Origin: G965233625 sp965233625
GTDB taxonomy: Bacteria; Planctomycetota; Planctomycetia; Pirellulales; Pirellulaceae
Assembly (NCBI GenBank): GCA_965233625.1
Contig: OZ247499.1
Location: forward strand, 7,068,001-7,132,000
DNA length: 64,000 nucleotides
Direction: 5' to 3'
Shown here: positions 9,394 through 17,860 of the stretch, piece by piece
How the letters are laid out: each line of letters starts with the position of its first letter
How positions within the stretch are numbered: the stretch's first letter is position 1
The notes under the pieces: generated by a model
Database searches by the model: none
What the model was told of the DNA's origin: nothing
What the model saw: the letters and a program-made list of their open reading frames with translations, nothing else
Translations under genes and position numbers: made by a program

Positions 9394-9420
9394 CGTTAAC
9401 CGTTCTGACCGTTAACCGTT
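9394..9420. repeat. Two 11-bp direct repeats, possible operator
   Basis: CGTTAACCGTT occurs at 9394-9404 and again at 9410-9420, start-to-start distance 16 bp. Each copy contains the palindrome GTTAAC. The pair lies in the 145-bp region between the divergent secreted-protein gene (start 9309) and the Trm112-like gene (start 9455), where a regulator site is expected. Regulation is inferred from position only. Confidence 0.5.
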
Positions 9421-9454
9421 AAATTCAACCCAGTCTGCAATAACTGCCACCCTT

Positions 9455-9760
9455 ATGTTTCAGCCGCAACTGCTATCATGCCTGCAATGCCCCATCACGC
9501 TGGCGCCGCTTGCGGCAGCCAGCCAGACGCTGGTGGATGCGGTGAATCAGGCGATTGACGACGGGCGGCTTGTGCAGAACGACGGCGAGGCGGTGCAGCG
9601 GTTTGTGCTGGCGGGGCTGGTTTCGCAGGAGTGGCTTTACGTGATTGATGAGAACGGCGCCCACCTGCTGGCTGACGAAGCGATTGCCTTGCAGCAGCCG
9701 GGATTAGAATCACACGAACAAACGCAGCAAGATTCCAGGGAATTAAACACGGATGACTGA
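9455..9760 (+). CDS. Trm112-like protein
   Basis: A 101-residue small protein of the Trm112/UPF0434 (YcaR-like) family. The N-terminus LLSCLQCPITLAPL carries a C-x-x-C pair in the family position, and the end has the strand LYVIDENGAHLLADEAI typical of the fold (usually written as Y.I.dgip.ll..eA). Trm112 proteins activate methyltransferases; bacterial homologues are mostly uncharacterised. A second CxxC is absent, so zinc binding is doubtful. The stop overlaps the start of the HIT gene by 8 bases, implying co-translation. Confidence 0.85.
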   Translation: MFQPQLLSCLQCPITLAPLAAASQTLVDAVNQAIDDGRLVQNDGEAVQRFVLAGLVSQEWLYVIDENGAHLLADEAIALQQPGLESHEQTQQDSRELNTDD

Positions 9761-10097
9761 AAAAACGATCTTCAAGAAGATCATCGACGGCGAGATACCA
9801 GCCGACATTGTCCACGACGACGAGTACTGCCTCGCTTTTCACGACATCAGCGCTCAGGCGCCGGTTCATGTCCTGGTGATCCCTAAGAAAGAGATCCCCT
9901 CGGTGGCGGATATCGCCGACGAAGATCAGGCGCTGATCGGCCATCTTTATCTGGTCATCCGCGATATCGCCGTGAAGCTTGGTTTGGAGAACGGCTACCG
10001 GGTGGTCGTCAACTGCGGCGCCGACGGCGGGCAATCCGTAGATCACCTGCACTTTCATCTGCTGGGCAAACGGCCTCTGTCGTGGCCGCCGGGATAA
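9753..10097 (+). CDS. HIT family nucleotide hydrolase
   Basis: A 114-residue HINT-type histidine-triad protein. Diagnostic elements are the start TIFKKIIDGEIPA, the central FHDISAQAPVHVLVIPKK and the C-terminal triad H-L-H-F-H-L-L-G. HIT proteins of this group hydrolyse AMP-amino acid or AMP-lysine phosphoramidates in the cytoplasm. Full length for the family. Its ATG lies inside the end of the Trm112-like gene, so the two form a small operon, convergent with the HDOD-GGDEF gene. Confidence 0.95.
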   Translation: MTEKTIFKKIIDGEIPADIVHDDEYCLAFHDISAQAPVHVLVIPKKEIPSVADIADEDQALIGHLYLVIRDIAVKLGLENGYRVVVNCGADGGQSVDHLHFHLLGKRPLSWPPG

Positions 10098-10108
10098 GCA
10101 GCAGCGGG

Positions 10109-11671
10109 TTACAGCAGATCGATGCTTTTAACCAGATTGCCGCCGGTGGCGCGCGATCCGTAGACACATCGCCGGGCAGGTTCCAGGATGTCTTCCGGGC
10201 GGAAGTTGGGCGGGGGTGTATCGACGGTGGCAACGCCGCTGCTGAAGGAAATGGCGCCGGCGTTGCTTTGTCTGGCGGCCCATGCCTTCAAACCTTCGTG
10301 GAGGCCGCGTGCAAGTTCCACCGCTTCGGTACGGTCGCAGCCTTCCAGCAGAATGGCGAACTTGCCATCGCCTTGATGTACGACGTGAGAGATGCCATTC
10401 ATCACACCGATGGCGGTTTCCATGACGTCGGTCAGTTGCTTGGCGGCCTCGAAGCCACGCCGCAAGACAACATCTTCAAAGGCGTCAACTTCCAGCAGCA
10501 GCAGGCTGAGTTCCGTCCGTGCGTTGCGGCAGTTCATCAGCGCCTGTTTGATTCTTTCCTGCACACCCGGCTCGCGGCTTCCACTACCTGTCTGCGTGGG
10601 CGGGAGTGTACGAGTGCGGAATCTGGCCGCAGCACGCGGTTTGCGTTCGGTTGTTGAGGTTGCCGACGCCTGGGCTGCCAGGGCGGTCTGTGCAGCGATG
10701 GTCTGGCTGCTGAAATGTGGCGGCTCTTCGACGGCGATTGCCAGCGATGTTTCCGCCAGCTTCTGCTGGGCGCTGGCAAGCAGGTCTTCGACATCAATGC
10801 CTGGTGGCAACTGTAATGAAAGCACACCGGCAAGCGAGTCGACGTGTCCCTGCAACTCAAGAATCAGCTCGTCCACGCTGTCCTGATCTGCGTCGTAATA
10901 CGTGCCGGCGGCTGTATACACACCGGGCAGGATCGAGGCTTTGCCAAGCGTTACCAGTTCGCATAGCAAACCGGCCGTGTGCAGAATCTGCGGCAGTTGT
11001 CTTTTATCTTCGGGTAGATTGGCGATCCGCGCCCCGTCGTGACAGACCGCGATGCTCTTGGGCAGCGTTTCTGGCAGGCCCCAGCTCTCCAGCAGCCTGG
11101 CGCTGAGAATGTGATGATCGAAGCCCAGCGTTGAAGATTCCAGCCGCATCAGATCGCCGCCTTCGCGGTTAACCTGTTCCAGGAAGGTCACGTACTGCTC
11201 ACCTAGTTGCTGGATCAGCACCAGCATGCCGATGGTCTTCAACAGCCCGGCAATAAAAGCTTCGTCCCCGTCGGCATGTAACCAGCGGCGGCAGATCTCG
11301 CGGCTGGCGACCGCCGTGGTCAGCGAGCGGCGCCAGTAGGTCGCCAGTACTTCCGCCTCGACGCTTTCGAGCAGATTGGGCGGCAGACTGAAACCAAGCA
11401 CCAGCAGCTTCAACGGCTTGCAGCCCAGCAGCGAGAGCGCCTGGGTCAGATCTTTCACCTCGCGGCTGAGGCCGTACATTGAAGAGTTGACCACACGCAG
11501 CAGGCGGCTGGTCAGAGCCGGATCGTTTTCGATGCAGTTTTTCAGCGCCCGCGTATCGACCGTGGGCTGCGAGGTCAGTTCCAGCACTTCCATCGCAACC
11601 TGCGGCAGCGTGTACAGTTGCTGCGCGCGGTCAATGAACTGTTTCAGCAGGCCTATCGGTAAAGGATTCAT
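10109..11671 (-). CDS. HDOD domain protein with degenerate GGDEF domain
   Basis: A 520-residue cytoplasmic regulator. Residues about 10-220 form an HDOD domain (LPQVAMEVLELT, ENDPALTSRLLRVVNSSMYG, ALSLLGCKPLKLLVLG, HHILSARLLESWGLPE). A linker rich in Ala/Thr/Arg joins a C-terminal GGDEF-like domain (about 370-510). The signature is G-D-G-K-F at 434-438 instead of GG(D/E)EF, so cyclase activity is unlikely; it may bind GTP or c-di-GMP or only interact with proteins. HDOD proteins commonly sit in signalling and cell-cycle networks. Confidence 0.88.
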   Translation of the reverse strand: MNPLPIGLLKQFIDRAQQLYTLPQVAMEVLELTSQPTVDTRALKNCIENDPALTSRLLRVVNSSMYGLSREVKDLTQALSLLGCKPLKLLVLGFSLPPNLLESVEAEVLATYWRRSLTTAVASREICRRWLHADGDEAFIAGLLKTIGMLVLIQQLGEQYVTFLEQVNREGGDLMRLESSTLGFDHHILSARLLESWGLPETLPKSIAVCHDGARIANLPEDKRQLPQILHTAGLLCELVTLGKASILPGVYTAAGTYYDADQDSVDELILELQGHVDSLAGVLSLQLPPGIDVEDLLASAQQKLAETSLAIAVEEPPHFSSQTIAAQTALAAQASATSTTERKPRAAARFRTRTLPPTQTGSGSREPGVQERIKQALMNCRNARTELSLLLLEVDAFEDVVLRRGFEAAKQLTDVMETAIGVMNGISHVVHQGDGKFAILLEGCDRTEAVELARGLHEGLKAWAARQSNAGAISFSSGVATVDTPPPNFRPEDILEPARRCVYGSRATGGNLVKSIDLL

Positions 11672-11784
11672 GTTGCACTATTGCTGCACCAGACAACCGC
11701 CACGCGGAACCGGCGGGACTTCGCGCACCGCCGGCGCGATCTATCCAAGTGTAGGTCACAATTGGGCAGGGCTTAGCGGGCAGG

Positions 11785-12765
11785 CTAACGGTCGCGATGA
11801 ATCGCCCACGGGTTCGTCAGACCCGGTGTGATCTGCAGATCATTGCGGACGCCGTAACGCTGGTAAACGCCCAAATCTGCGGGATCGAGCGTTGCATCGG
11901 CGGCGATCTGCGGTTGCGAGAGACCTGCGTTTGAATATTCGATCGAATCGCTGACGAATTTCACCGCCCCGTCACAAGTGGCAAAAACGGCGCCACCCGG
12001 ATGACCGCTACTAAAGCCTTCCGCACAGGTCTGCGGGCCGCTTGTATCAGGTGAATTCAGAGGCACACTCACACGGGCCAGCGATGTGTACGTGGCTGGC
12101 GCCTGATGCGAATTGCTGACGCCGAAGTAAACATTCACCCCGCAACTGGATCGGCGTTCTCCGAAGAGAAACGTCTGCGCATCGCCATCGGCAATATCGG
12201 CGAAACGCACCCGGCTGTTCCCGAACAGCACGCCCCGCGTGTCGGCGGCGCCGCCCAGATTGTAAAAGCCACGGTTGCCCATATAAGAGATTGGCGTCGC
12301 TTTCAAACCCGTCGGCCACGGTGGCTTGCCAGGGCCCCAGCTATCGTAGTGCGAAGGGCCGCCTTCCAGACTGGACGGGCAACGCAACGTGCCAAGGTCT
12401 GCGCCAAGGTGCACCCGGTCAGCGTTTGACGCCATGACTTCTTTCAGCGCTCTGTCATCCGCCCCGATCACCATGCTTAACTGCTGCTGTTCTAGATAAG
12501 GCAACAGCACAACCGGCCAAGCCCAGGCTGGTTCCTCTGTTTTCTCGACGGAATAACCCGGCGGCATCCGACCTGTGAAGTCCACATAGTTGTGCACCGC
12601 CAGCGAAACCTGCTTCAGATTGTTCATGCAGGATGTACGGCGTGCGGACTCGCGGGCAACCTGCACGGCGGGCAGAAGGACGGCGATCAGCAGTAGAATG
12701 ATGGCAATGGTGACAAGCACTTCCACCAGGGTGAACCCGCGCTGCTGGGATCTGGATATCCGCAT
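11785..12765 (-). CDS. DUF1559 pseudopilin-like protein
   Basis: A 326-residue planctomycete DUF1559 protein. The N-terminus is a type IV pilin-like prepilin signal: basic leader, G-FTLVEV cleavage site at about residue 10, and a 22-residue hydrophobic helix (LVTIAIILLLIAVLLPAVQVA). The DUF1559 domain follows (ARESARRTSCMNNLKQVSLAVHNY). The family-specific H-x9-D-G motif is visible as H-PGGAVFATC-DG near the C-terminus. Planctomycete genomes carry many copies; they are thought to be surface or secretion pseudopilins. No pilus assembly genes are nearby. Confidence 0.95.
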   Translation of the reverse strand: MRISRSQQRGFTLVEVLVTIAIILLLIAVLLPAVQVARESARRTSCMNNLKQVSLAVHNYVDFTGRMPPGYSVEKTEEPAWAWPVVLLPYLEQQQLSMVIGADDRALKEVMASNADRVHLGADLGTLRCPSSLEGGPSHYDSWGPGKPPWPTGLKATPISYMGNRGFYNLGGAADTRGVLFGNSRVRFADIADGDAQTFLFGERRSSCGVNVYFGVSNSHQAPATYTSLARVSVPLNSPDTSGPQTCAEGFSSGHPGGAVFATCDGAVKFVSDSIEYSNAGLSQPQIAADATLDPADLGVYQRYGVRNDLQITPGLTNPWAIHRDR

Positions 12766-12952
12766 CCTGTTTTACACTCCCGCCATGTGGCTCACTTCGC
12801 GGCAACCATTCTGGCCGTGGCGCCGCACTACTGGCAATATAACCGTGCGACCGTGGTTTCACCAGTTTTGTGTGGAACGCCGGCGGTGGATTGCCCGGTT
12901 GGCTGCGGCTATACTCGCAGAGTTCAATTTCCCACCTATGGAGCATCTATCC

Positions 12953-13984
12953 ATGCAACGCAGGACACTTGTAGTAGCAACCACCCTGGTGGTGCTTTCG
13001 TCCGCCGCTGCCGCCATCGCCCTCCGGCCGCAGCAAAACCCGGAAGTCACGCCCTCCGCCAAGGCTTTCATTAAAACCCTTGACGCAGAGCAGAAGAAGG
13101 TCGCGCTGCTGCCGTACGGTTCGGCCCAGCGTACGGACTGGCACTTCATTCCCAAAGACAAACGCAAAGGGCTGCAGGTCAAGCACATGAGCAAGCCGCA
13201 ACGCGCGGCAGCCCATAAACTTCTCCGCAGCACACTCAGCGCCGCCGGTTATGACAAAGCGACCAACATCATGAAACTGGAAGGTCTGCTGAACGAACTC
13301 GAAGGCGGCAAAGGCCGCAACATCCGTGACCCGGAGCGGTACTACTTCACCGTCTTTGGTGAACCGGGTGAAAAAGCCCGCTGGGGCCTGAGTATTGAAG
13401 GACACCATCTATCGCTGAATTTCGTGCTGGAAGGCGGCGAAGTGATTTCCTCCACGCCTGCGTTCTTTGCTGCCAACCCCGGCATCGTGAAGAATAAGAA
13501 CGAAACCGTTGCGGTTGGAACACGCGTTCTGCGTGACGAAGAACAACTGGCCTTTGATCTGGTGCAGTCGCTCAACAAGCAGCAGCTTTCCGCCGCACTC
13601 ATCGCCGATAAGGCGCCAAGCGAGATCCGCGCCGCGGGCGAGGCTCAGCCTCCCGTCAGTAAAGCTGTTGGTATTGCTTCAGGTGACTTGAACAAGCAGC
13701 AGACAAAGACTCTGGTAAAGCTCATCAAAGCGTACGCCAGCGCGATGCGTGGCGAAGTGTACGAGGCCCGGATGAAGGCCATCGATGACGCTGGCATCGG
13801 CGCCGTGCACTTCGCATGGGCTGGCGCCACCGAGCCAGGCGTGGGCCACTATTACCGCGTGCAGGGACCGACCTTCTTAATTGAATTTGTCAACACGCAG
13901 CCCGACGCGGCCGGCAACCCCGCCAACCATATCCACTGCGTATGGCGAGATACTGCAGGCGACTTCGCACTGCCCATTAAATAG
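12953..13984 (+). CDS. DUF3500 family secreted protein
   Basis: A 343-residue protein with an N-terminal signal (about 1-27, ATTLVVLSSAAAAIAL). The remainder matches the layout of DUF3500 proteins: FIKTLDAEQKKVALLPY, then WHFIPKDKRKGLQVKHMS, YYFTVFGEPG...WGLSIEGHHLSLNF, and a C-terminal FLIEFVNTQPDAAGNPANHIHCVWRD segment. The function is unknown, though conserved His/Asn/Asp residues near the end suggest a bound metal or active site. The start at 12953 has GGAG nine bases upstream; the frame is open further 5' without protein-like sequence. Confidence 0.85.
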   Translation: MQRRTLVVATTLVVLSSAAAAIALRPQQNPEVTPSAKAFIKTLDAEQKKVALLPYGSAQRTDWHFIPKDKRKGLQVKHMSKPQRAAAHKLLRSTLSAAGYDKATNIMKLEGLLNELEGGKGRNIRDPERYYFTVFGEPGEKARWGLSIEGHHLSLNFVLEGGEVISSTPAFFAANPGIVKNKNETVAVGTRVLRDEEQLAFDLVQSLNKQQLSAALIADKAPSEIRAAGEAQPPVSKAVGIASGDLNKQQTKTLVKLIKAYASAMRGEVYEARMKAIDDAGIGAVHFAWAGATEPGVGHYYRVQGPTFLIEFVNTQPDAAGNPANHIHCVWRDTAGDFALPIK

Positions 13985-13998
13985 CCTGCTAAGGGCTA

Positions 13999-14024
13999 CC
14001 CTCTTCCACAGATGTGGGAGAGGG
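13999..14024. terminator. Hairpin between convergent genes
   Basis: An 11-bp stem (one G-T pair) of CCCTCTTCCAC with GTGGGAGAGGG around a 4-base loop lies 15 bases after the DUF3500 stop and before the end of the convergent gene at 14046. There is no T run, so it may be a bidirectional attenuating hairpin or a dispersed REP-like element rather than a classical terminator. Confidence 0.45.
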
Positions 14025-14045
14025 AGTGCCGACAACATCACCGGC

Positions 14046-14543
14046 TTACCGGTAAAAGTCCACCCACTGAACCCGGATGCTGCGGGCCTTGCTTTGCAGC
14101 AGCACCGGCGGCAGCTGGATGACGATGTGCGGCTTCTTATCGAGCATCGCCCGCTTGATCTTGAAACGGTCGGCGGGCTTCTTGGAAAGTGTCGTCTTCT
14201 TGGTCTTTAGATCCGACACTTCGCCCGTATCTGCATGCTTGCGGCCGGATTGAATCGATACGGCGTCTGTCTTTGCGGTTACGCCTTCAAGCTCTTTGAT
14301 GTCGATTTCAAGCGTTACGTTCTGTGGCCAGGTTTCGCCTTGACGGTCGATCGTGATGTGGCCCATGCCGCCGGGGGAATGAATGCGGAGCGCCACACCG
14401 CCCTTAACCGTGCGGATCTTCACCTCTTCGTGTCCGCGGGTGGCAATCGCGGGCGTGGCTGAATCGCCAGACGAACCACCAGAAGCAGGTTCTGGTGATC
14501 CAGTTACCAGGCAGCACAATGTAAGCAAAGCAAGAGTATTCAC
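14046..14543 (-). CDS. Small secreted hypothetical protein
   Basis: A 165-residue protein starting at a GTG (14543) preceded by GAGGT. The first 20 residues look like a signal or lipoprotein leader (ALLTLCCLVTG). The mature part is beta-strand-like and lysine-rich with no recognised motif (VKGGVALRIHSPGGMGHITI, VTLEIDIKELEGV, KPHIVIQLPP, IRVQWVDFYR). It could be a periplasmic protein; no partner is apparent. It is convergent with the DUF3500 gene. Confidence 0.65.
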   Translation of the reverse strand: MNTLALLTLCCLVTGSPEPASGGSSGDSATPAIATRGHEEVKIRTVKGGVALRIHSPGGMGHITIDRQGETWPQNVTLEIDIKELEGVTAKTDAVSIQSGRKHADTGEVSDLKTKKTTLSKKPADRFKIKRAMLDKKPHIVIQLPPVLLQSKARSIRVQWVDFYR

Positions 14544-14775
14544 CGGTGGACCTCAGATTCTGAAAACTGCGCACTTACAACTGTTTACCGCTACAGTACA
14601 ACAACTGCGACAACGGTGGGCAATGGTGAATTTCCTTTCGCACATGGCGTTGTTGCTGACTTTAAAAGAGTCCATTCACCAAGGTTCTCGATTTGAGGAA
14701 AGAATGTCAGCTACAATAAGGTCAGACTTCATTTGACCCGCTCCCACCCCTTTCCACCGCTCATTAGGAATCTTC

Positions 14776-15651
14776 ATGAAGCGAATCCAACTTACCGTAG
14801 CCGTTCTGGCCGTTGCTGCTTTGACCTTATTTACTTCTACAACTGAAGTTTTTGCGGCGGAGCCCGCACCCCTCAAGGTGCTGCTTGTTGCGGGCGGCTG
14901 TTGCCACGATTACGCTTCGCAATCGAAGCTGTTGAAGGAAGGGCTTGAGAAGCGTATCAACGCAGAAGTCACCGTCGTTCTGGCGACTCAGAACAACACC
15001 GGCACGCGGTTCAAGATTTATGAATCCGATGGCTGGGCGAAGGGCTACGATGTTGTGATTCACGATGAATGCTCTGCCAACGTGACGGAACGGCCCTATG
15101 TCAACCGTATCCTGGCCGCGCATAAAGACGGCCTGCCTGCGGTCAACTTGCACTGCGCGATGCATAGCTACCGCTGGGGCGATTTCCGCAAGCCGGTTGA
15201 GCCAGGCGCCGACAATGCCGGCTGGTACGAGATGATCGGTGTGCAATCTACGTCGCATGGCCCGAAGACGCCAATTGATGTCATTCACACCAATGACTCG
15301 CACCCTGTGACGAAGGGGCTGAAGAACTGGAAGACCATTAACGAAGAACTTTATAACAACGTCCGGATCTTCGATGGCGCCACGGCTTTGACCAAAGGCG
15401 ATCAGGTCACGCAGCCTAATAAACGGCAGTTGAAGGCCAATCCAGACGCCAAGCCCAGGAAGGCGACTGCCGTGGTTGCCTGGACCAATGCCTACGGGCC
15501 GAAGAAGACGCGGATTTTCAGCACGTCGCTGGGGCACCAGAACGAAACGGTCGGCGACGAACGCTACCTGGACTTTGTCGCACGCGGCCTGTTATGGGCA
15601 ACGGGCCATCTAAACGAAGATGGCAGCGTTGCGGTGGGTTACGCAAAGTAA
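14776..15651 (+). CDS. ThuA-like domain protein
   Basis: A 291-residue secreted protein (signal peptide about 1-28) of the ThuA/trehalose-utilisation-like family, a class-I glutamine-amidotransferase-like fold. Motifs include LVAGGCCHDYASQSKLLKEGL, YDVVIHDECSANV, GLPAVNLHCAMHSYRW, HPVTKGLKNWKTINEELYNN and the C-terminal TSLGHQNETVGDERYLDFVARGLLWA. Planctomycetes often carry such proteins beside glycan-degradation genes; the enzymatic role is not established. AGGA lies six bases before the ATG. A hairpin terminator follows. Confidence 0.92.
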   Translation: MKRIQLTVAVLAVAALTLFTSTTEVFAAEPAPLKVLLVAGGCCHDYASQSKLLKEGLEKRINAEVTVVLATQNNTGTRFKIYESDGWAKGYDVVIHDECSANVTERPYVNRILAAHKDGLPAVNLHCAMHSYRWGDFRKPVEPGADNAGWYEMIGVQSTSHGPKTPIDVIHTNDSHPVTKGLKNWKTINEELYNNVRIFDGATALTKGDQVTQPNKRQLKANPDAKPRKATAVVAWTNAYGPKKTRIFSTSLGHQNETVGDERYLDFVARGLLWATGHLNEDGSVAVGYAK

Positions 15652-15678
15652 CGTCATTCAGGTTTAGTATTTTCGGAT

Positions 15679-15715
15679 ACAGCCGCAGGTAACCGCCCGC
15701 GGCTGTCTTTCTTTT
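15679..15715 (+). terminator. Rho-independent terminator after ThuA-like gene
   Basis: An 8-bp perfect stem, ACAGCCGC with GCGGCTGT (15679-15686 and 15699-15706), with a 12-base loop is followed directly by CTTTCTTTT. It lies 28 bases past the ThuA-like stop codon and before the next sulfatase. Confidence 0.8.
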
Positions 15716-15730
15716 CGGACTATCCTTTTA

Positions 15731-17233
15731 ATGATGATACTGGGTATGAATCGATTGCTTCTCACGCTGCTGGTTTCCGGATCGTTCTTTGCGTTACCCG
15801 CGATGCTCGAGGCGGAAGAGCGGCCGAATATCGTCTGGATCATTCCCGATGATATGTCGGCGAACTTCAGCTGCTACGGCGAAACGGCGATTGAAACGCC
15901 ACATGTCGATAAACTCGCGGCCAGCGGCGTGAAATTCACCAACGCGTACGTCACAGCGCCGGTATGTTCCACCTGCCGCAGCGCGTTCATCACGGGCATG
16001 TATCAGACCAGCATCGGCGCCCACCATCACCGCAGCGGACGTGGCGAGCTGAAGATTCATCTGCCGGCACACATTAAGCTGGTGCCCAAGCTGTTTCAGG
16101 AGGCGGGCTATTACACCTGCATCTCTGGCTGGCCCATGAATGGCAAGCTTGGGAAGACGGATTACAACTTTGAATGGGACAAGTCCGTCTACGATGGCAA
16201 CGATTGGGCGGGCCGTAAAAAGGGGCAGCCATTTTTCGCACAGATTCAGACGCCCGGCGGCAAACGACGCGGCAAAGACGCCAGCGGCTGGAGCAAAGTC
16301 GCAACCGCGGCGGCGAAGAAGTATGGCGAAGAAACGCCCGTCTCCAAGGTCAAGCTGCCGCCTTATTATCCGGCTCATCCGGACATCGTCCGCGACTGGG
16401 CGGCGTATTTAGATTCCGTCCGGATGACCGATGCAATGGTCGGCGAAGTGATCGCCCGGCTAGAGAAGGAAGGCGTCCGCAAAAACACGCTCATCCTGTT
16501 CATGACCGATCATGGCATCAGCCACGGACGTGGTAAACAGTTTATGTATGACGAAGGACTGCATGTGCCGCTGGTCATCGCGGGTCCCGGTGTCAAACCG
16601 GGGCAGGTGCGGCACGACGTTGTCGAGCATATTGATATCGCCGCGTTGTCACTCGCTGCGGCAGGGATTGAGATTCCGCGCTATATGCAGGCTCGCAACA
16701 TCCTTGCCAAGGACTATCAGCCGCGCGAAGCGGTGTTCGCCGCACGCGACCGCTGCGACGAAACGGTCGACCACATGCGCAGCGTCCGCACCCGCAAGCT
16801 GAAATACATCCGCAACTTTCTGCCGCAGCGGCCCTACCTTCAGCCCTGTGCCTACAAAGACGCCAAGGCCATCCTCAAGGCGCTGCGTGAATATCACGAA
16901 GCTGGGAAACTGAACAAAACGCAGCAGTTGCTATTCCGCCAGACCCGTCCGCCCGAAGAACTGTACGACGTCGCAAACGATCCGCATGAGATCCACAATC
17001 TGGCCGATGATCCCCGTTACTCGGCCCAGTTGAAACGCATGCGCGGGCTGCTGGAAGAATGGATGAAATCCACCGGCGATCAGGGGCGTAAGCCCGAGTC
17101 TGCTGAGATGTACGACAGCGACATGGCGGTCTACACCAAGCGGCTTTCGCAACCAAGATTCCCGCCCGCCCACCTGAAGACCGTGCAGGAAAATATCAAA
17201 CTCATGAAGAAATGGGTGGCTGAGGGTAAATAG
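15731..17233 (+). CDS. Secreted sulfatase with C-S-T-C-R site
   Basis: A 500-residue sulfatase resembling N-sulfoglucosamine sulfohydrolase-like planctomycete enzymes. A signal peptide occupies about 1-29; the ATG at 15731 and one five codons later are both possible starts. The metal site IIPDDMSANFSCYG is followed by the modification motif C79-S-T-C-R83 and the typical GMYQTSIGAHHHRS continuation; the second metal site is MTDHGISHGRGKQF. The threonine in the third position, where proline (or alanine) is normal, is odd and may affect maturation to formylglycine. The gene stands alone between a terminator and a TIGR03067-type gene. Confidence 0.92.
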   Translation: MMILGMNRLLLTLLVSGSFFALPAMLEAEERPNIVWIIPDDMSANFSCYGETAIETPHVDKLAASGVKFTNAYVTAPVCSTCRSAFITGMYQTSIGAHHHRSGRGELKIHLPAHIKLVPKLFQEAGYYTCISGWPMNGKLGKTDYNFEWDKSVYDGNDWAGRKKGQPFFAQIQTPGGKRRGKDASGWSKVATAAAKKYGEETPVSKVKLPPYYPAHPDIVRDWAAYLDSVRMTDAMVGEVIARLEKEGVRKNTLILFMTDHGISHGRGKQFMYDEGLHVPLVIAGPGVKPGQVRHDVVEHIDIAALSLAAAGIEIPRYMQARNILAKDYQPREAVFAARDRCDETVDHMRSVRTRKLKYIRNFLPQRPYLQPCAYKDAKAILKALREYHEAGKLNKTQQLLFRQTRPPEELYDVANDPHEIHNLADDPRYSAQLKRMRGLLEEWMKSTGDQGRKPESAEMYDSDMAVYTKRLSQPRFPPAHLKTVQENIKLMKKWVAEGK

Positions 17234-17338
17234 CCGCTTAGCGTAGAATTCCGCCCGCGACATTCGTCTTGTCACAACCGCAATGGTTCTGTATTGCATA
17301 CCCGGAATCGAAGTTGCTTCAGCCGGAGGAATTCTGCA

Positions 17339-17776
17339 ATGCATCGCCACTTTTACGTAATCGCGCCCCTGGCCGCTATCCTGCTGCTGATGGCGGGCGC
17401 CGCGGTCAATGCTGAACAAGCTGCCAGCCTCAATGGCGTCTGGCAGGCGGAAAACGCCGAGATCGACGGCCGCAAGCTGCCGGCAGCGATGGTGGCCTCC
17501 ATGCGTTTAACGCTGCGCAACGGCGCCTATCAGTCGCAATCGAAAACGCTGGCCGAAGAGGGAACATACGTCACCAACACCACGATGTCGCCCCACTGGC
17601 TGGATATCCGCAGCGCTAAAGGCGCAACCAAGGGCACGCAGACCGTTGCCATCTTCGAACTGGCCGGCGACACGCTGAAAATCTGTTACAAGATACAGGG
17701 CGGTGAGCGGCCGGAAAGTTTTTCGACGAACCCAGGCAACTATCAGCTGCTCGTTACTTATAAAAGGGTGAAGTAG
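17339..17776 (+). CDS. TIGR03067-type secreted protein
   Basis: A 145-residue protein with a signal peptide (about 1-26). The mature part reads like the planctomycete TIGR03067 domain: L-NGVWQAENAEIDGRKLPAAM at the start, a central series of beta strands, and a late TLKICYKIQGGERPESF followed by LLVTYKRVK. The domain is lipocalin-like in appearance and of unknown function. The start at 17339 is chosen for its GGAGGA ribosome site; an upstream in-frame ATG at 17294 lacks one. Confidence 0.85.
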   Translation: MHRHFYVIAPLAAILLLMAGAAVNAEQAASLNGVWQAENAEIDGRKLPAAMVASMRLTLRNGAYQSQSKTLAEEGTYVTNTTMSPHWLDIRSAKGATKGTQTVAIFELAGDTLKICYKIQGGERPESFSTNPGNYQLLVTYKRVK

Positions 17777-17860
17777 CTTCTGCCCGGCTTAAAAGGCTTC
17801 GTAATGTCTGGCAGTTGTCTGTCACCTTGCGATTGTCTGTACTTAACCGGGAGAACTTCG

